DNA from: Aspidiotus rigidus
Lineage: Eukaryota > Arthropoda > Insecta > Hemiptera > Diaspididae
Reading direction: 5' to 3'
Assembly (NCBI GenBank): GCA_035079385.1
Contig: JAVHKY010000008.1
Coordinates: forward strand, 5,316,001 to 5,380,000
Length of the DNA stretch: 64,000 nt
Below are positions 34,332-44,639 of the stretch, one piece after another. The notes beneath the pieces were generated by a model. That model worked only from the letters and a program-made list of their open reading frames with translations, was not told the DNA's origin and made no database searches. Every line of letters begins with the position of its first letter. Position 1 is the stretch's first letter. A program made the translations under genes and the position numbers.

Positions 34332-34369
34332 ACAACTGATGATGGGATAACACCCGAAAGTACTCTTGT
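34332..34369 (+). ncRNA. Minimal hammerhead ribozyme motif in PLE E
   Basis: ACAA (34332-34335), CTGATGA (34336-34342), a short stem II region TGGGATAACACCC (34343-34355), GAAA (34356-34359), GTACTC (to 34365), TTGT (34366-34369). ACAA pairs with TTGT as stem I. Stem III is only the palindrome AGTACT, which favours action as a dimer, as described for metazoan PLE hammerheads. The expected cleavage follows C34365 in the CUC triplet. Stem II has three G-C pairs and an extra U before it, a departure from the canonical core. Likely role: processing of tandem or chimeric element RNA. Confidence 0.72.
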
Positions 34370-34384
34370 ATAAGCAACTAATAA

Positions 34385-34419
34385 AGTAGATTTGTACAAT
34401 TGAAAAACCCCTTTTTCAA
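34385..34419 (+). repeat. 35-bp terminal inverted repeat, right
   Basis: Exact inverse of 31962-31996, directly followed by the right target-site duplication at 34420-34431. Confidence 0.92.
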
Positions 34420-34431
34420 TTCGAATAAGTA

Positions 34432-37130
34432 GGCTATCTATTTCACGGATCTTTCTGCTACTTTTTGGCATGAAGGTCAATCTAAAATTTGTATCGCGAA
34501 ATCACGAAAGGAAAATTACATCACGCGCAGATGAAGTTATAAGCGGCTTTGACCTAATTCAGGGACTTGAAATGATTTTGACCTTCACTACTTGAGGACC
34601 TTTACCCTAAGCCATAATTGCGCTAGGCCTGACATACAGTGTTCTAGGCCATATTAGATCTATGATGTATACTACACAGCTTTATTGCTACATCTTCGCC
34701 TTAAGACTGGGAGTGTATCTGAAATTTACGTCACAAAATCTCGATACAAAAATGGCGTCACGAACTGATGAAAATATGAATGATCTTGATCTACTTTAGG
34801 GACCCGGAAAAATTTCGACTTTCGCTGTTTTGGAACCTGTATCCCTAGTATTCGTTACAGTAAGAGTTCAGTCAAATCAGACATCTAGCTGGACATAATT
34901 ACGACAGTATATTTTTTTCGTGAAAGTGGTCAGTAAGACCATCTGATGAAAATACTGAAGAGTTCACAGCGCCCCGCCTCTCGTAAACCGCCTTTGTGAC
35001 CACCGTTGAACCCAAAATTTAATTTTTCGTAATTTTCTTGAAAACTACATGCCCAAGTACAATACATGTAAGACTCACGAGGTTCAACATGCAAACTTGT
35101 TCTTCCACCGCCATTTAGTCATTCAGAGCTGACCTAGAGTCTGAAATACAACATATTCAAAATTCAGAGGGACGATATACGAAGTTGGTCTTACGCCTAG
35201 TGACTTGCAGGTGACCTATAAACACAAATACAACACAGCAATAAAGGCGCTAAATTAATGAGCACCAACGGACGCTACAACTCGCAGCTCTAAAACCCAT
35301 TCGAGAGTGTAGTGCCACTCCACCAACATTAAATTGTCGTGAACCTGCGTGTGATCATACACACATATCACCCAAAACATTGTTTTTCACTATACGATGG
35401 TTACGACCCTTGAGATTCAACTTCTCCAGACCTCGGACGGCGCAGCCTCTCTACCACCGTAGCTAAGGGGTTGATCAAACTCTCGTATTGGATTTGTGAG
35501 ACAAACTCCAAGTACTCCCAGCCCGGTACATCTCTACCTGAATGAGTCTTCCAACCATGAAAACCTTGGTCGCCGCAGGTGGACCCGCCGTATCTTAGCT
35601 CAGATACCGCAATGGCGTCCGGTCATCCTACTTGAGTTGTAACAAAATCTTACAACTGTATTGATGCAATGCGATATTCCCAGCAGTTCCAAAACCTCAT
35701 TGTCTCCAAAGGTTCGGATCAAAATAAAAACCGAATGGGAGATCCAACAAAGAAACAGCATCAGCTCAGATATTATCTGACTATAAAAATACTTCAAAAT
35801 ACTGAAAAAGCTATACAGCAATGTCAGTTTAATCCAATCTTGAAAACAAAACAGTGATTTCTACGGCCGACCAATAGGCGTAGGATGTATCTTATGATGA
35901 ATTTGATGAGGAACATCTTTCGTTTGAAACCTTTTCCTGTAACATGCAGCAAGACCTAGTTTTTACCCCCCTTACCAAAGACGATAACCTCGATAATTTT
36001 TAAAACTTTCAATCTCTTAAAGCGGCCATAAGGGAAGAAATAAGGTAATATTTACGCTGGCAGAAGGGATAGAAAGTGCAAGATCATAATTATCAAACAT
36101 GATGAGGTCGATGACATCGAGTTCAAATGAAGAGCGTCTAAAATAAACGAACTAAATGAAGTTACTTACTTCTAATCCAAAAATGGTTATTTTCAAGACT
36201 GCCGTCTCCAGACCACGATATTTAGTTCCATCAATATTCGGCGAAATACACCAGAAAGGCCGGCGTATTTACGCGAGTCTAGTTGCTGTAACTAGAGACC
36301 AAGTACTTCGGAACGAAAGCTGGGATTGGATATTCAGCTGTTCAACCGACTCCTGCGAATACGAAGCAACTGTTCACGACTAGTAGTGCAAAGAATACCG
36401 AATTAAACAACGGGCATCCGATTCTAAAGGAGCCGCAAACAGGCATCTGTAACAGAAGAGTAAATATAAAATTACATTCCCATAAGATGAGCTGAGTACA
36501 CAACGATGCATAAATTCGCGAAATTTGTATTGTGTATAATATACGTCTAAGGCTTGACCTTCTATCTCGCACGAATTTCCCCGCACAGTAATTCTGACCA
36601 CACAATCACGTTATTAAGAACAGCCGTTTTAGCGACCGTCAAGCGATGCGACGACGATTACCGATGATTCTTTTCATGATCTCATGATGTACGAGAGTTT
36701 TTAAGTGTAAGCAAAGCGACAACAACAACAAACGGTACTTTGCCACCGTATATCGCTTCCGCGCTTAGTATAGTCAATGTTTTTTCAATACGGTAATATA
36801 CAGGGTTGCCAATTCTTATAAGAGAAAACAAATTGAATCCCCATTCTGGATTTATCTTCTCGAACAGAATGAGTCCAAAAATGACCAAGTTTGATAGATT
36901 CTTTCGAACATCAGACTAGAAAAGTGGTACGCACACCCCAAACTTTCATAAAAGCGCTGGTCAAGGGGAAATACGATGCAAGTTTCCAAAGTAATTAGAG
37001 AACGTATTTCACTGACTACTGACAAGTGATGACGGATATTTTTGTGTTTTCTTGTTTCTTGAGTATTATGAATTTGTTCCAGGATAGAAATTTCATGATT
37101 TCAGGCACTAATTTCAAATTTTCGGACTTC
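34432..37130. other. No recognisable gene; dispersed repeat pieces
   Basis: 34.54-34.88 kb carries diverged GGGACCCGGAAAAATTTCGACTTTCG-type repeat words of the family clustered at 3.64-4.17 kb and a TAGGCCTGACATACAGTGTT motif related to 21.65-21.72 kb. The remainder shows short frames with no domain. Confidence 0.5.
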
Positions 37131-40100
37131 TTATGACTTTTCTGACATTAGGGTTGATAACGTTCCTCAAGCGTACAAATCATCGTAAAAAGATTTTGGT
37201 TTTTATGTCGTATCTGAACGTAAGAATGAAAAATTGTCGCTCTATGACTTTCCAAATTCTAGGACCACCATCTTCTGTTAACTTTTGGGATTTGAAAATC
37301 TCATATCCGGCCAATCGAAACCGAGCACTCGTATGTAGAAACGCTATGGAGAAATATTCTCGAAGGGGGAGGGGGGATGAGGGTGAGGAAAAGATGTATA
37401 CAATATAGAGTGTCCAAATTTTTCGAATACGCATGTTTTCATTTTTGCCGAGGTGAAGACAATTTGTCCATACAGCTTCTATAGGCTTCCATCCTTTTTT
37501 TTCAATTTCTTCCTGGGGGAAAAGGTACCCTCCTCTTCCGTGCTTTAATTCATACAGTATCTAGTTCGTTTATAAATAGCAGCTGCATTCTTTTGACAGG
37601 AAGTTTGTTTGGGAGGTAGTATTTTTGAAAATTTTGGCGTCCCGCCGTTCAGAAAAAACAGATCTACTCTAATCTAGTACGGAGGGGTGGAAGACTTTCC
37701 TAATTTTCCACTTTCTTGAATTGGAAGTGCGACTTGAAAAAAATTTCGATTATCGAGCACTAAATGAGTGGGGGGCTGACTGGGGAAAATTTCAACCATA
37801 AAAGGAGTTACAATTGTAAAAATTTCAAATATCGAACTTCAAGTGACAGCAGGGGAACTTGAAAAAATTTCGAACCATCAAAAGAGGTGGTCTTGAGAAA
37901 AATTATGAGTATCGACTTACATTATGACAGAAACTCTCCTCAATTTTGGATTCAATTCTCAATATCGAAACCTACTTGTCCCATAGAACGTTCTCTCAAT
38001 TCCTCGTTCGTCGTTTTTTCCGACTTACATACACAGTAAAGTTGATTTTTTCTGTGTAGACTTGAAATTTCAGCACAATCGAATAAGTTCATCAATTTAT
38101 GAAGATCCCTAATGTTCATCGTTCACCATCCCTCCAAAAAATTAAGGCACCCAAGAGGATGGGGCGAAGCTGTGATCAACTTTCGGGACTTCTAAAAAAA
38201 ACGGAAGGTTGATCACAGGTATTTGACGTCTTAGACAAGAAGAAGAAGAAGGAAAATGAAAGATTATATGAAGAGAAGGGATAGATTTTTAAGCTAGAGA
38301 GGGGAATTTCTAGGTTAGGTATAATAAGAAAGTCCGGGCCAGTTACGGTCGAAGGCTCTGACCTCCTTTAGGGACTTGGAAAAATTTCGTCTTCTAAGCA
38401 TGAAGACAGAGGTGAGGTGGACTTGGAGAAAGTTTGGCTCGATTTTGAGCCCTGAAGAAGTGAAATATGTACCTGATATTCTTGGGGCAGTGTGGAAGGA
38501 AGTTCGAGTTCCCCCTTATTGTTTTCATTACAGCAGTTGGTGAAACCAACCCCCCCGAGCAGCGAAAGAAGTCAACCGCGAGTTCCTCTTCTTCAGATTT
38601 CCTTCGCCTAATATCACAATAACATCTCGAGTCGATCAATTCGTGATTTCTAGAGAAGGCCCTACCTATACACTATCTGCGCCGATTGTATATTCGCTTG
38701 TAGAATATTCCATTTCCTTATCATTCACGCACTTCTCCGAGAAAATCCGATAACTCCATTGTTTATAATAAAAAATATCGGCAAAATTATCTTTGTTTAT
38801 GGTTACAGAATACCTGTTCACGATTAAGTTACAATAATACATATATTATTATTTTGAAAAATCATTCTAAGCATTCACGAAATACCAAATAAGTACCAAG
38901 CGTGCGCCAATGCAAACAATCAACATTCGAGTCTATAGAAGAAAGAAAGTATCGTGAATGCGCGACATGACTATAATATACCTATAATCTTCTCTCACGC
39001 AGACTTCGTCTTATACGATAAAATCACATTACCGAAGTTGAATTGTCACTTTATTTCGATAACGTCACTCCCGCACGGTTGTGAATTGTACAATTATTGT
39101 GCATTCGAGAACATCGCATCTTAATAGAATGTAATCCCACAAGACGACTGTCATATGGTAACATCTTATTGTCAGCGTAATATAGGGATGTCAACGGCTC
39201 ATTTCGAACATCGTCAAACATTCTTCATTCTATTTACGGCTCACAGACATTTCAAGTTATCGGTTATTCAAAACTTGTTCCACAACATAACCTGGTTAGT
39301 GAACATTTTTCGATTCCGGCATTTCCTAAAAAGGCTCACACGTATGAAACTCTTTCGACAGCCGAAGGAGGAGAACTTAGATATGAGGCAGGTTCTCCAC
39401 GTTTCAGGATGGCGGCCATTTCAAGAGTGGTTGCGTGGATTCCTGGGAAAGGTATTTCACATTCTGAAGAGGAAGAAAGGAAGAGAAGAAAATGCAGAAA
39501 AATATTTGAAAAAATGATTGACAAGCAGATAGACAAAAAGATATTTTGTATCAATAATAAAAATATTTATGAGTACACAGAAACCCCCGAAAAAGCTTCC
39601 TACCTCGTGAGCGATCTGGATATAATCGTAGATTACGTCCTCAAAATTGTCTTCCAGGCTAATTCGGAGTTCTATGAAAAAAATTACAATATAATTTTGT
39701 TGGGGTGTCAGCCAATCTAAAGACTAAATTACTAAAAATGGAAAATGATGCTTCCGTAGCTTTTGATATCACCATCAAGATTGCTGGGAACGTTACAGAA
39801 AGGTGGACGGTCTCAACTACTTAGGCAGCTTAGTGACTGTGACAGTCGGCGTTGTTCCGGTCGCCTCTGAGCTACTATAATGGGGAGTAAGAATAAGTTT
39901 GTAGGACAAACCTGCGAGTCTTACATACACATGTCTCGATAGATATTTATTCCGTGATGTCACTTAGCAAGTTACGTTAGCAGAAACCATATTGATTTGG
40001 CCAAACACACTCTTCACTCCCGTAAGAAGAACGCAGGGAGCTGAGGTCATCCATTATGTTATAAATTGAGACATAGAAATTTCTCGGTGATTGAAGTTGT

Positions 40101-40564
40101 ACCATAGATTCTTAGTATAGAAGGTATTAAAAATAAAAACTATGAACTTTAACTTAGCATTAGCAAATAAACTTTTGCTAGCTAAGACATTTCATATTAT
40201 TAATCAGGAGCCTAACCATCGTTGCTCCACAAGTCCTTCTTATGAAAGTCGACAGTCCGTTTGGCTCAATTGACAGGATTCCTGCTAATTGTAACTCACT
40301 GTAATGTCACCTGGAAAAGGTCTGTACGGAGGAAACATGAATAATTTGTACAACAAAAATAACATTATCAAATTACGTACTTTAAAGTTGGTATTCTCCC
40401 TATTCTGATGATTCTTAATCAAATTTGTCTTTACTTCTACAGGAAATAGAAATTTTATCCTTCACCATTAAACAATGGTGAAAGTGTGATTCATCATTCT
40501 AAGCGAGAGAAGAAGAGAAAATGGAAAGAGGAAAGAACAGTGAAAGCACTGCAGTATCTATTTT
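37131..40564. other. No recognisable gene; minor repeats
   Basis: Repeat-family words at 37.73-37.92 and 38.33-38.40 kb. A small hairpin with 14-nt arms (38170-38183 against 38205-38218, core TGATCAAC). Plus-strand frames at 39155-39720 are Lys/Glu-rich without a recognisable domain. Confidence 0.5.
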
Positions 40565-40576
40565 ATATCAATCTTG
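40565..40576. repeat. Target-site duplication of Jockey-like copy, left
   Basis: ATATCAATCTTG, matched by ATATCAATTTTG at 41568-41579 (11 of 12) after the poly-A tail. Confidence 0.7.
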
Positions 40577-41336
40577 TTCGCCGGGGACCCCAGGGCAGTG
40601 TCTTGGGACCGCATCTATATCTCTTATATACGGCAGATATTCCTGCACTGGAAAATGCAATGCTGGCCACCTTCGCTGGCGATACGGCAATACTAGCGAA
40701 AAACTCAGACTATAACACTGCTGTGGCGCAATTGCAAGATGAAACGAACACCATATACAACTGGACCCGTAAATGGAAAATTAAAATAAATGAACTAAAA
40801 TCTGTCAGAATAGACTTTGCCTTGAGACCGCATGGATATATATCAACACACATTAACAGGGTTCCTGTTCCGAGATCTGACACGGCAAAATACTTAGGTG
40901 TATACCTAGACTCAAAGTTGACCTGGCGGGACCACATCCTTAAGGAAAGAGAAGCAATAAAACTTGCGTTTCGGCAACTATACTGGATGTTCAATAAGCT
41001 ATCCCTCCGAAATAAGAGAATTTTATACGTAACAGTGCTCAGACCTATCTGGACATATGCAGCTCCTCTCTGGGGTTGCTCAGCAAAAACAAATATTGAG
41101 GTCATCCAGCGAGTCCAAAATAATATAATGAGGAAAAGAACACAGGTGCCCCATGGTATTTTCACAACGACACACTTCATCAAGAACTCGACATAAATCC
41201 GGTCACGGAAATCCTACATAGACTCACAGAAAACTATGAATCCCATCTTCACACACATCCAAACATCGAAGCCATAAGCCTGCTGGAACAACCCTCCACA
41301 CGTCGGTTAAAACGGAAACACTTCACAGAAATTTAA
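40577..41336 (+). pseudogene. Jockey-like RT, C-terminal half, inactive
   Basis: Reads GPQGSVLGPHLYLLYTADIP (RT motif 4), LATFAGDTAIL at the catalytic box, KYLGVYLDSKLTWRDHI (thumb start), and LRPIWTYAAPLWGCSA, the order of Jockey/CR1-type RT. The box normally reads FADD; here GGC at 40678-40680 replaces the first Asp by Gly, so the active site is lost. A frameshift near 41150 moves the last 60 residues (TLHQELDINPVTEILHRL to KRKHFTEI) into another frame ending at 41336. The roughly 30 codons open upstream of 40577 are flanking DNA, not element. Confidence 0.88.
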
Positions 41337-41512
41337 TGAAACTGCGTGTTTGTTCTGTATCATCATTATCATCACTATATTATCATTATTATTATTGTAT
41401 TGTCATTATTGATGCTGTTATCATTAGTCGCCGAGCGGGCTGCCACTCGGCCTAACTCATGTTAATTTTAAGATGATAAAACTATAGGTAGATGTATTCG
41501 TACAGTTCCTAA

Positions 41513-41567
41513 TAAAAAAAAAAATTAAAAAAAAAATTAAAAAAAAAATTAAAAAAAAAAAAAAAAA
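41513..41567 (+). repeat. TT-interrupted poly-A tail
   Basis: A runs of about 9-11 bases separated by TT three times, then an uninterrupted run. It follows AATAAA and marks the 3' end of the retrotransposon. Confidence 0.85.
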
Positions 41568-41966
41568 ATATCAATTTTGAAAGTTTTTCTTACTCCTGTC
41601 TCTCGCCTTCTCAAAAAGCATAATCTGTTGGTGTGGATGTGAGAATGCAAACCCATAAATGCTGGTTTGAAAAAGAGAAAAGCTCATGATTTTTTACAAA
41701 CAGATTCGAGTAATAATGAGACTTTCTTTGATCCCAGACTTTGATCCTACCCGGAAAATGACAGAATGCCACCAATCTGCAATAATTCTGTCGGAATGTG
41801 GGACCTATTCTGCCATCTGTCAGAATGTAAGGATTCTGTTAGTTCTGTTACAACTCTGTTAAAATTGTGTCACTTCAAGTATCATTATTTTTGTAAGAAT
41901 ACTGTCATTATGTGTGTAAAATACTGTAAGGATTCTGCTGTTGAGATTATAACAGAAAATGTGGTA

Positions 41967-42163
41967 GAATGCTGCCAATCTGTAATATTTCTGTCAAAAT
42001 ATCTCTCAAATTGCGTTGGAATATTGTGAGAATTTTGTCAACAAGATTGTGACAGAAAGCTAAATGAATGCTGCCAATCTGTAATATTTCTGTCGAAATA
42101 TCTCTCAAATTGCGTTAGAATATTGTGAGAATTTTGTCATCAAAATTGTGACAGAGGAGCTAC
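41967..42163 (+). repeat. 99-bp tandem duplication
   Basis: GAATGCTGCCAATCTGTAAT starts at 41967 and again at 42066, and the two units differ at only a few positions. It is younger than the rest of the element's internal repeats. Confidence 0.88.
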
Positions 42164-43467
42164 AAGAATATTTAGCCTATTAAGTTTCTTACCCAAAAAT
42201 GAGTCCAGTTCAATATTCACCGAGCTAGGAACCTGCTCATCATTTCCCTTTTTCGCTTCTGGTTTGCAGCCTGAAAATTTTTTTTGTGTTCCTCTCTCTT
42301 AGCTCAGCTGTAAGGTAAACTTAGTTTAATGTCAACTTATGCGTAAGTCAACTCTTTTTCTCCAAAGCGTTTAGAGTCTCTTTTAAAAATGTTATGATCA
42401 CATTCAACAGAAGTTAAACTTCCTGATTCCAATTCTTTATCATTTTCAAGTCTCACAGAAAATTTAAGACGCTCATTATCGCTTACCGTCAACTTTCTTG
42501 CGGCCCTCTCAACCCCATAATGAACTTCGTTTAGTTAAAAATTCCTGATTTCTTAGTCCTCTTCAATTTGTTCCTCATGCCGCGCGCCATAAAGAATTGA
42601 AAAGTCATAGAACGACTAAGAATTTAGCACACCCTAACTCACTTCTTCCTCTTCCCAGGGCCGTCCACTCCACCCTCATGCCAATACTGCCAAGCTGAGG
42701 AGTTATATGTCTCCCGTTTCTTCACTTTTCCGTACCTCCTAAACCTCAAGAAACCATTCTCTGTCCCCTCTCAAGTCTCCTTTGTTCTCTTCAAAAACCA
42801 GAATCCATTACTGACGCTCTTGACCTCCTCCGGTCCTTATACTGTTACAAATTCATTCAACCCCAATATTTTTTCCCAAAGTAAAAGCTAACGATCCCCT
42901 GTGTATAGTAAAATAGCTCGTTGAAAAAAAAAAAAAAAACAGAAAGAAAGAAAGAAAAAGACAGAAAAAAAGAAAGGAAGAAAACTTCAGGAATATTAAG
43001 AATCAAAATTGTTTTCACTTTTTCATTCAAAATTAATTAATTCTTTTCATGCCCTAGTTTAAAATATGTACATGCATTTTGGGCCTTCAAGAAAAACTTG
43101 GAAAATTTTTCTGGACATTTTTTCATCCATCAACTCATTTTTAAATAATTATTGGTTGCCTTATACTTCAAAATTTATTAAAGTTTGAAATCCTTAAATT
43201 CATAAGAGTTTGATTATCTAGTTTGAGAGCTATGTTTATCATTATAATTAGAGTCAGGGTTTCTCGGAAATTGTCAAAACCTTTTTCTAAGGGTAAGGAA
43301 GCTTGGAAATCCAATAGAAGTTCAGTCTTTTTTTTCAAAAAGTTCTACAGATTCTTCGGATCTTAGAATTTTTTTCGAGTTGCCTACCATGTACAGAGCC
43401 AATTCAAACTTATATCAAACATTACAGATGGAAGTATATTTTGTATTTACGCGGAAATTTGACAAAT

Positions 43468-43825
43468 CCTGTAAAAAAATTTTATTTTGCCAAAAATTGC
43501 CAAAATTGGGGCTTAAAGCAGAATAAGGCTGAAAATGACCAGTTTGTCGAGTCCAAAATTATAAAATCTTGAACAAACTTTGCTGAATTTTGCTTAAAAT
43601 AAGCAAAATTTAGCAATTTTGGTAAAAATTGGATAGTATTTTTTTATAAGTATTTTTAGTGCAAAATTGAAAAATTAAAAATTTTGATAGAAAAATTGCT
43701 ATGATTTTTTATTGATGACTTTGATCCCCAAAATTTGTTTATTTTGATGAAAAATCACGTAATTTTAATAGAAATTGAATAATTCTAATTGTCAATTTGT
43801 AAAAGCACTAAAAACGCGTGTTTTT

Positions 43826-43858
<33 letters not shown>

Positions 43859-43966
43859 CATTGCCAAATAATGCCAAAAATGTAACATTGAATTGCTAAA
43901 ACTCATCATTTCTAGCGTTGAAAATATGGGCTCTGATTAAAATTTTATTGAAAAATTGTAAATTAT
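43468..43966 (+). repeat. hAT-related repeat, copy 1
   Basis: Aligns with 50821-51270 over its length (shared words AAAATTATAAAAT, AATTTTGCTTAAAAT, TTTGTAAAAGCACT and AAAACGC), including a T run at the same place (43829-43858 here). The end reads GAAAATATGGGCTCTG, resembling the ends at about 51243 and 52165. It lies within the TA-flanked element. Confidence 0.75.
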
Positions 43967-44639
43967 GTTATACAAGTTTGTACACTTTTTCAATGATATT
44001 ATTGAAAAACAAAAAAATTATTATCACTAAATCCATATTTTTATTCTGAAAAATCATCCAAATTTCTTTTTAAATAATTATGGTTTGGTCATCAATTTGA
44101 AACGAAAAAATTATAATGTATATTTTTATGAAATTATTTGAATTCAATCTACACCAAAATTGCCTACAATCAATGTTCGGCAAGTTGGCGTCCTCCTCTA
44201 ATCCACAAAATCAGGTAAATAATTTCATTATGTTTCTGTCATAATTGTGTCGTAATCCTGTAACATTCATGTTGTAAATCTGTCATTATCTTGTAGAAAT
44301 TGTGTCACAACTTCAAAAGATTTCTGATACAATACTAAAGTGAAAAAGACATTACATTTTTTTTCCCCCTCACATTTCTGTTTTTGCCTGACGTTTGTAT
44401 TCTGTGACCATTCTGCTTTAATTCTGACACAATGATGACAGCAAAATATTTTCAGAATGACAACAGACTAATGGCAGTACTTTTAAATTCTGACGGAATT
44501 CTACCACAACTCTGTCATAATGATGTTGTCTGTCTGACATGACTATGTCACAATTCTGTCATTTTTGAAAGTGACAGAAAATAAAGTGAGTCTCATTCTG
44601 TAAGAATTCTGTTATCTGTCAGATTCCGTCAACCGGGTA

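Larger units (their letters stand above)
31914..34419 (+). mobile_element. Full-size Penelope-like retroelement E (lineage 1)
   Basis: A 2506-bp retroelement bounded by an exact 12-bp duplication. Order: a 48-bp outer segment (31914-31961), a 35-bp inverted repeat (31962-31996), the coding region for N-domain, RT and GIY-YIG endonuclease (32019-34107), a 3' UTR with five CCAAT boxes, a minimal hammerhead motif (34332-34369), and the exact inverse of the 35-bp repeat (34385-34419). PLEs copy themselves by priming reverse transcription at nicked target DNA; hammerhead motifs in their terminal repeats are an established feature of the group. Two frameshifts (near 32192 and 32705) make this copy non-autonomous as it stands. 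The exact duplication and close match to copy C point to fairly recent activity. Confidence 0.93.
40577..41567 (+). mobile_element. 5'-truncated Jockey-like non-LTR retrotransposon
   Basis: A 991-bp insertion that starts abruptly inside the RT coding region, ends in an A-rich tail, and is flanked by a 12-bp duplication with one mismatch. This is the signature of target-primed reverse transcription that stopped early. Contents: RT C-terminal half (to 41336), a 3' UTR with ATTATTATTATTG repeats, an AATAAA at 41510, then a tail of A runs interrupted three times by TT. It is the only copy in the window. Confidence 0.88.
41750..44637. mobile_element. TA-flanked 2.9-kb element with subterminal TCTGT motifs
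   Basis: Starts TA-CCCGGAAAATGACAGAAT and ends ATTCCGTCAACCGGG-TA, so inverted CCCGG ends lie inside a TA dinucleotide duplication (41748-41749 and 44638-44639). About 400 bp at each end is densely packed with TTCTGT, ATCTGT and GACAGAA words in both orientations; at least a dozen occur per end. The interior is very AT-rich and non-coding. It contains a hAT-related block (43468-43966). Most likely a large non-autonomous DNA transposon whose subterminal words are transposase-binding sites. The superfamily is unknown; TA duplication would fit Tc1/mariner-like groups. Confidence 0.55.

Noticed and set aside
36803..36815. CAGGGTTGCCAA as a hAT terminus
   Set aside because: No inverted partner or flanking duplication found within several hundred bases.
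40486..40576. Upstream 30 codons of the frame running into the Jockey-like RT
   Set aside because: They lie outside the target-site duplication, so they are flanking DNA and not part of the element protein.
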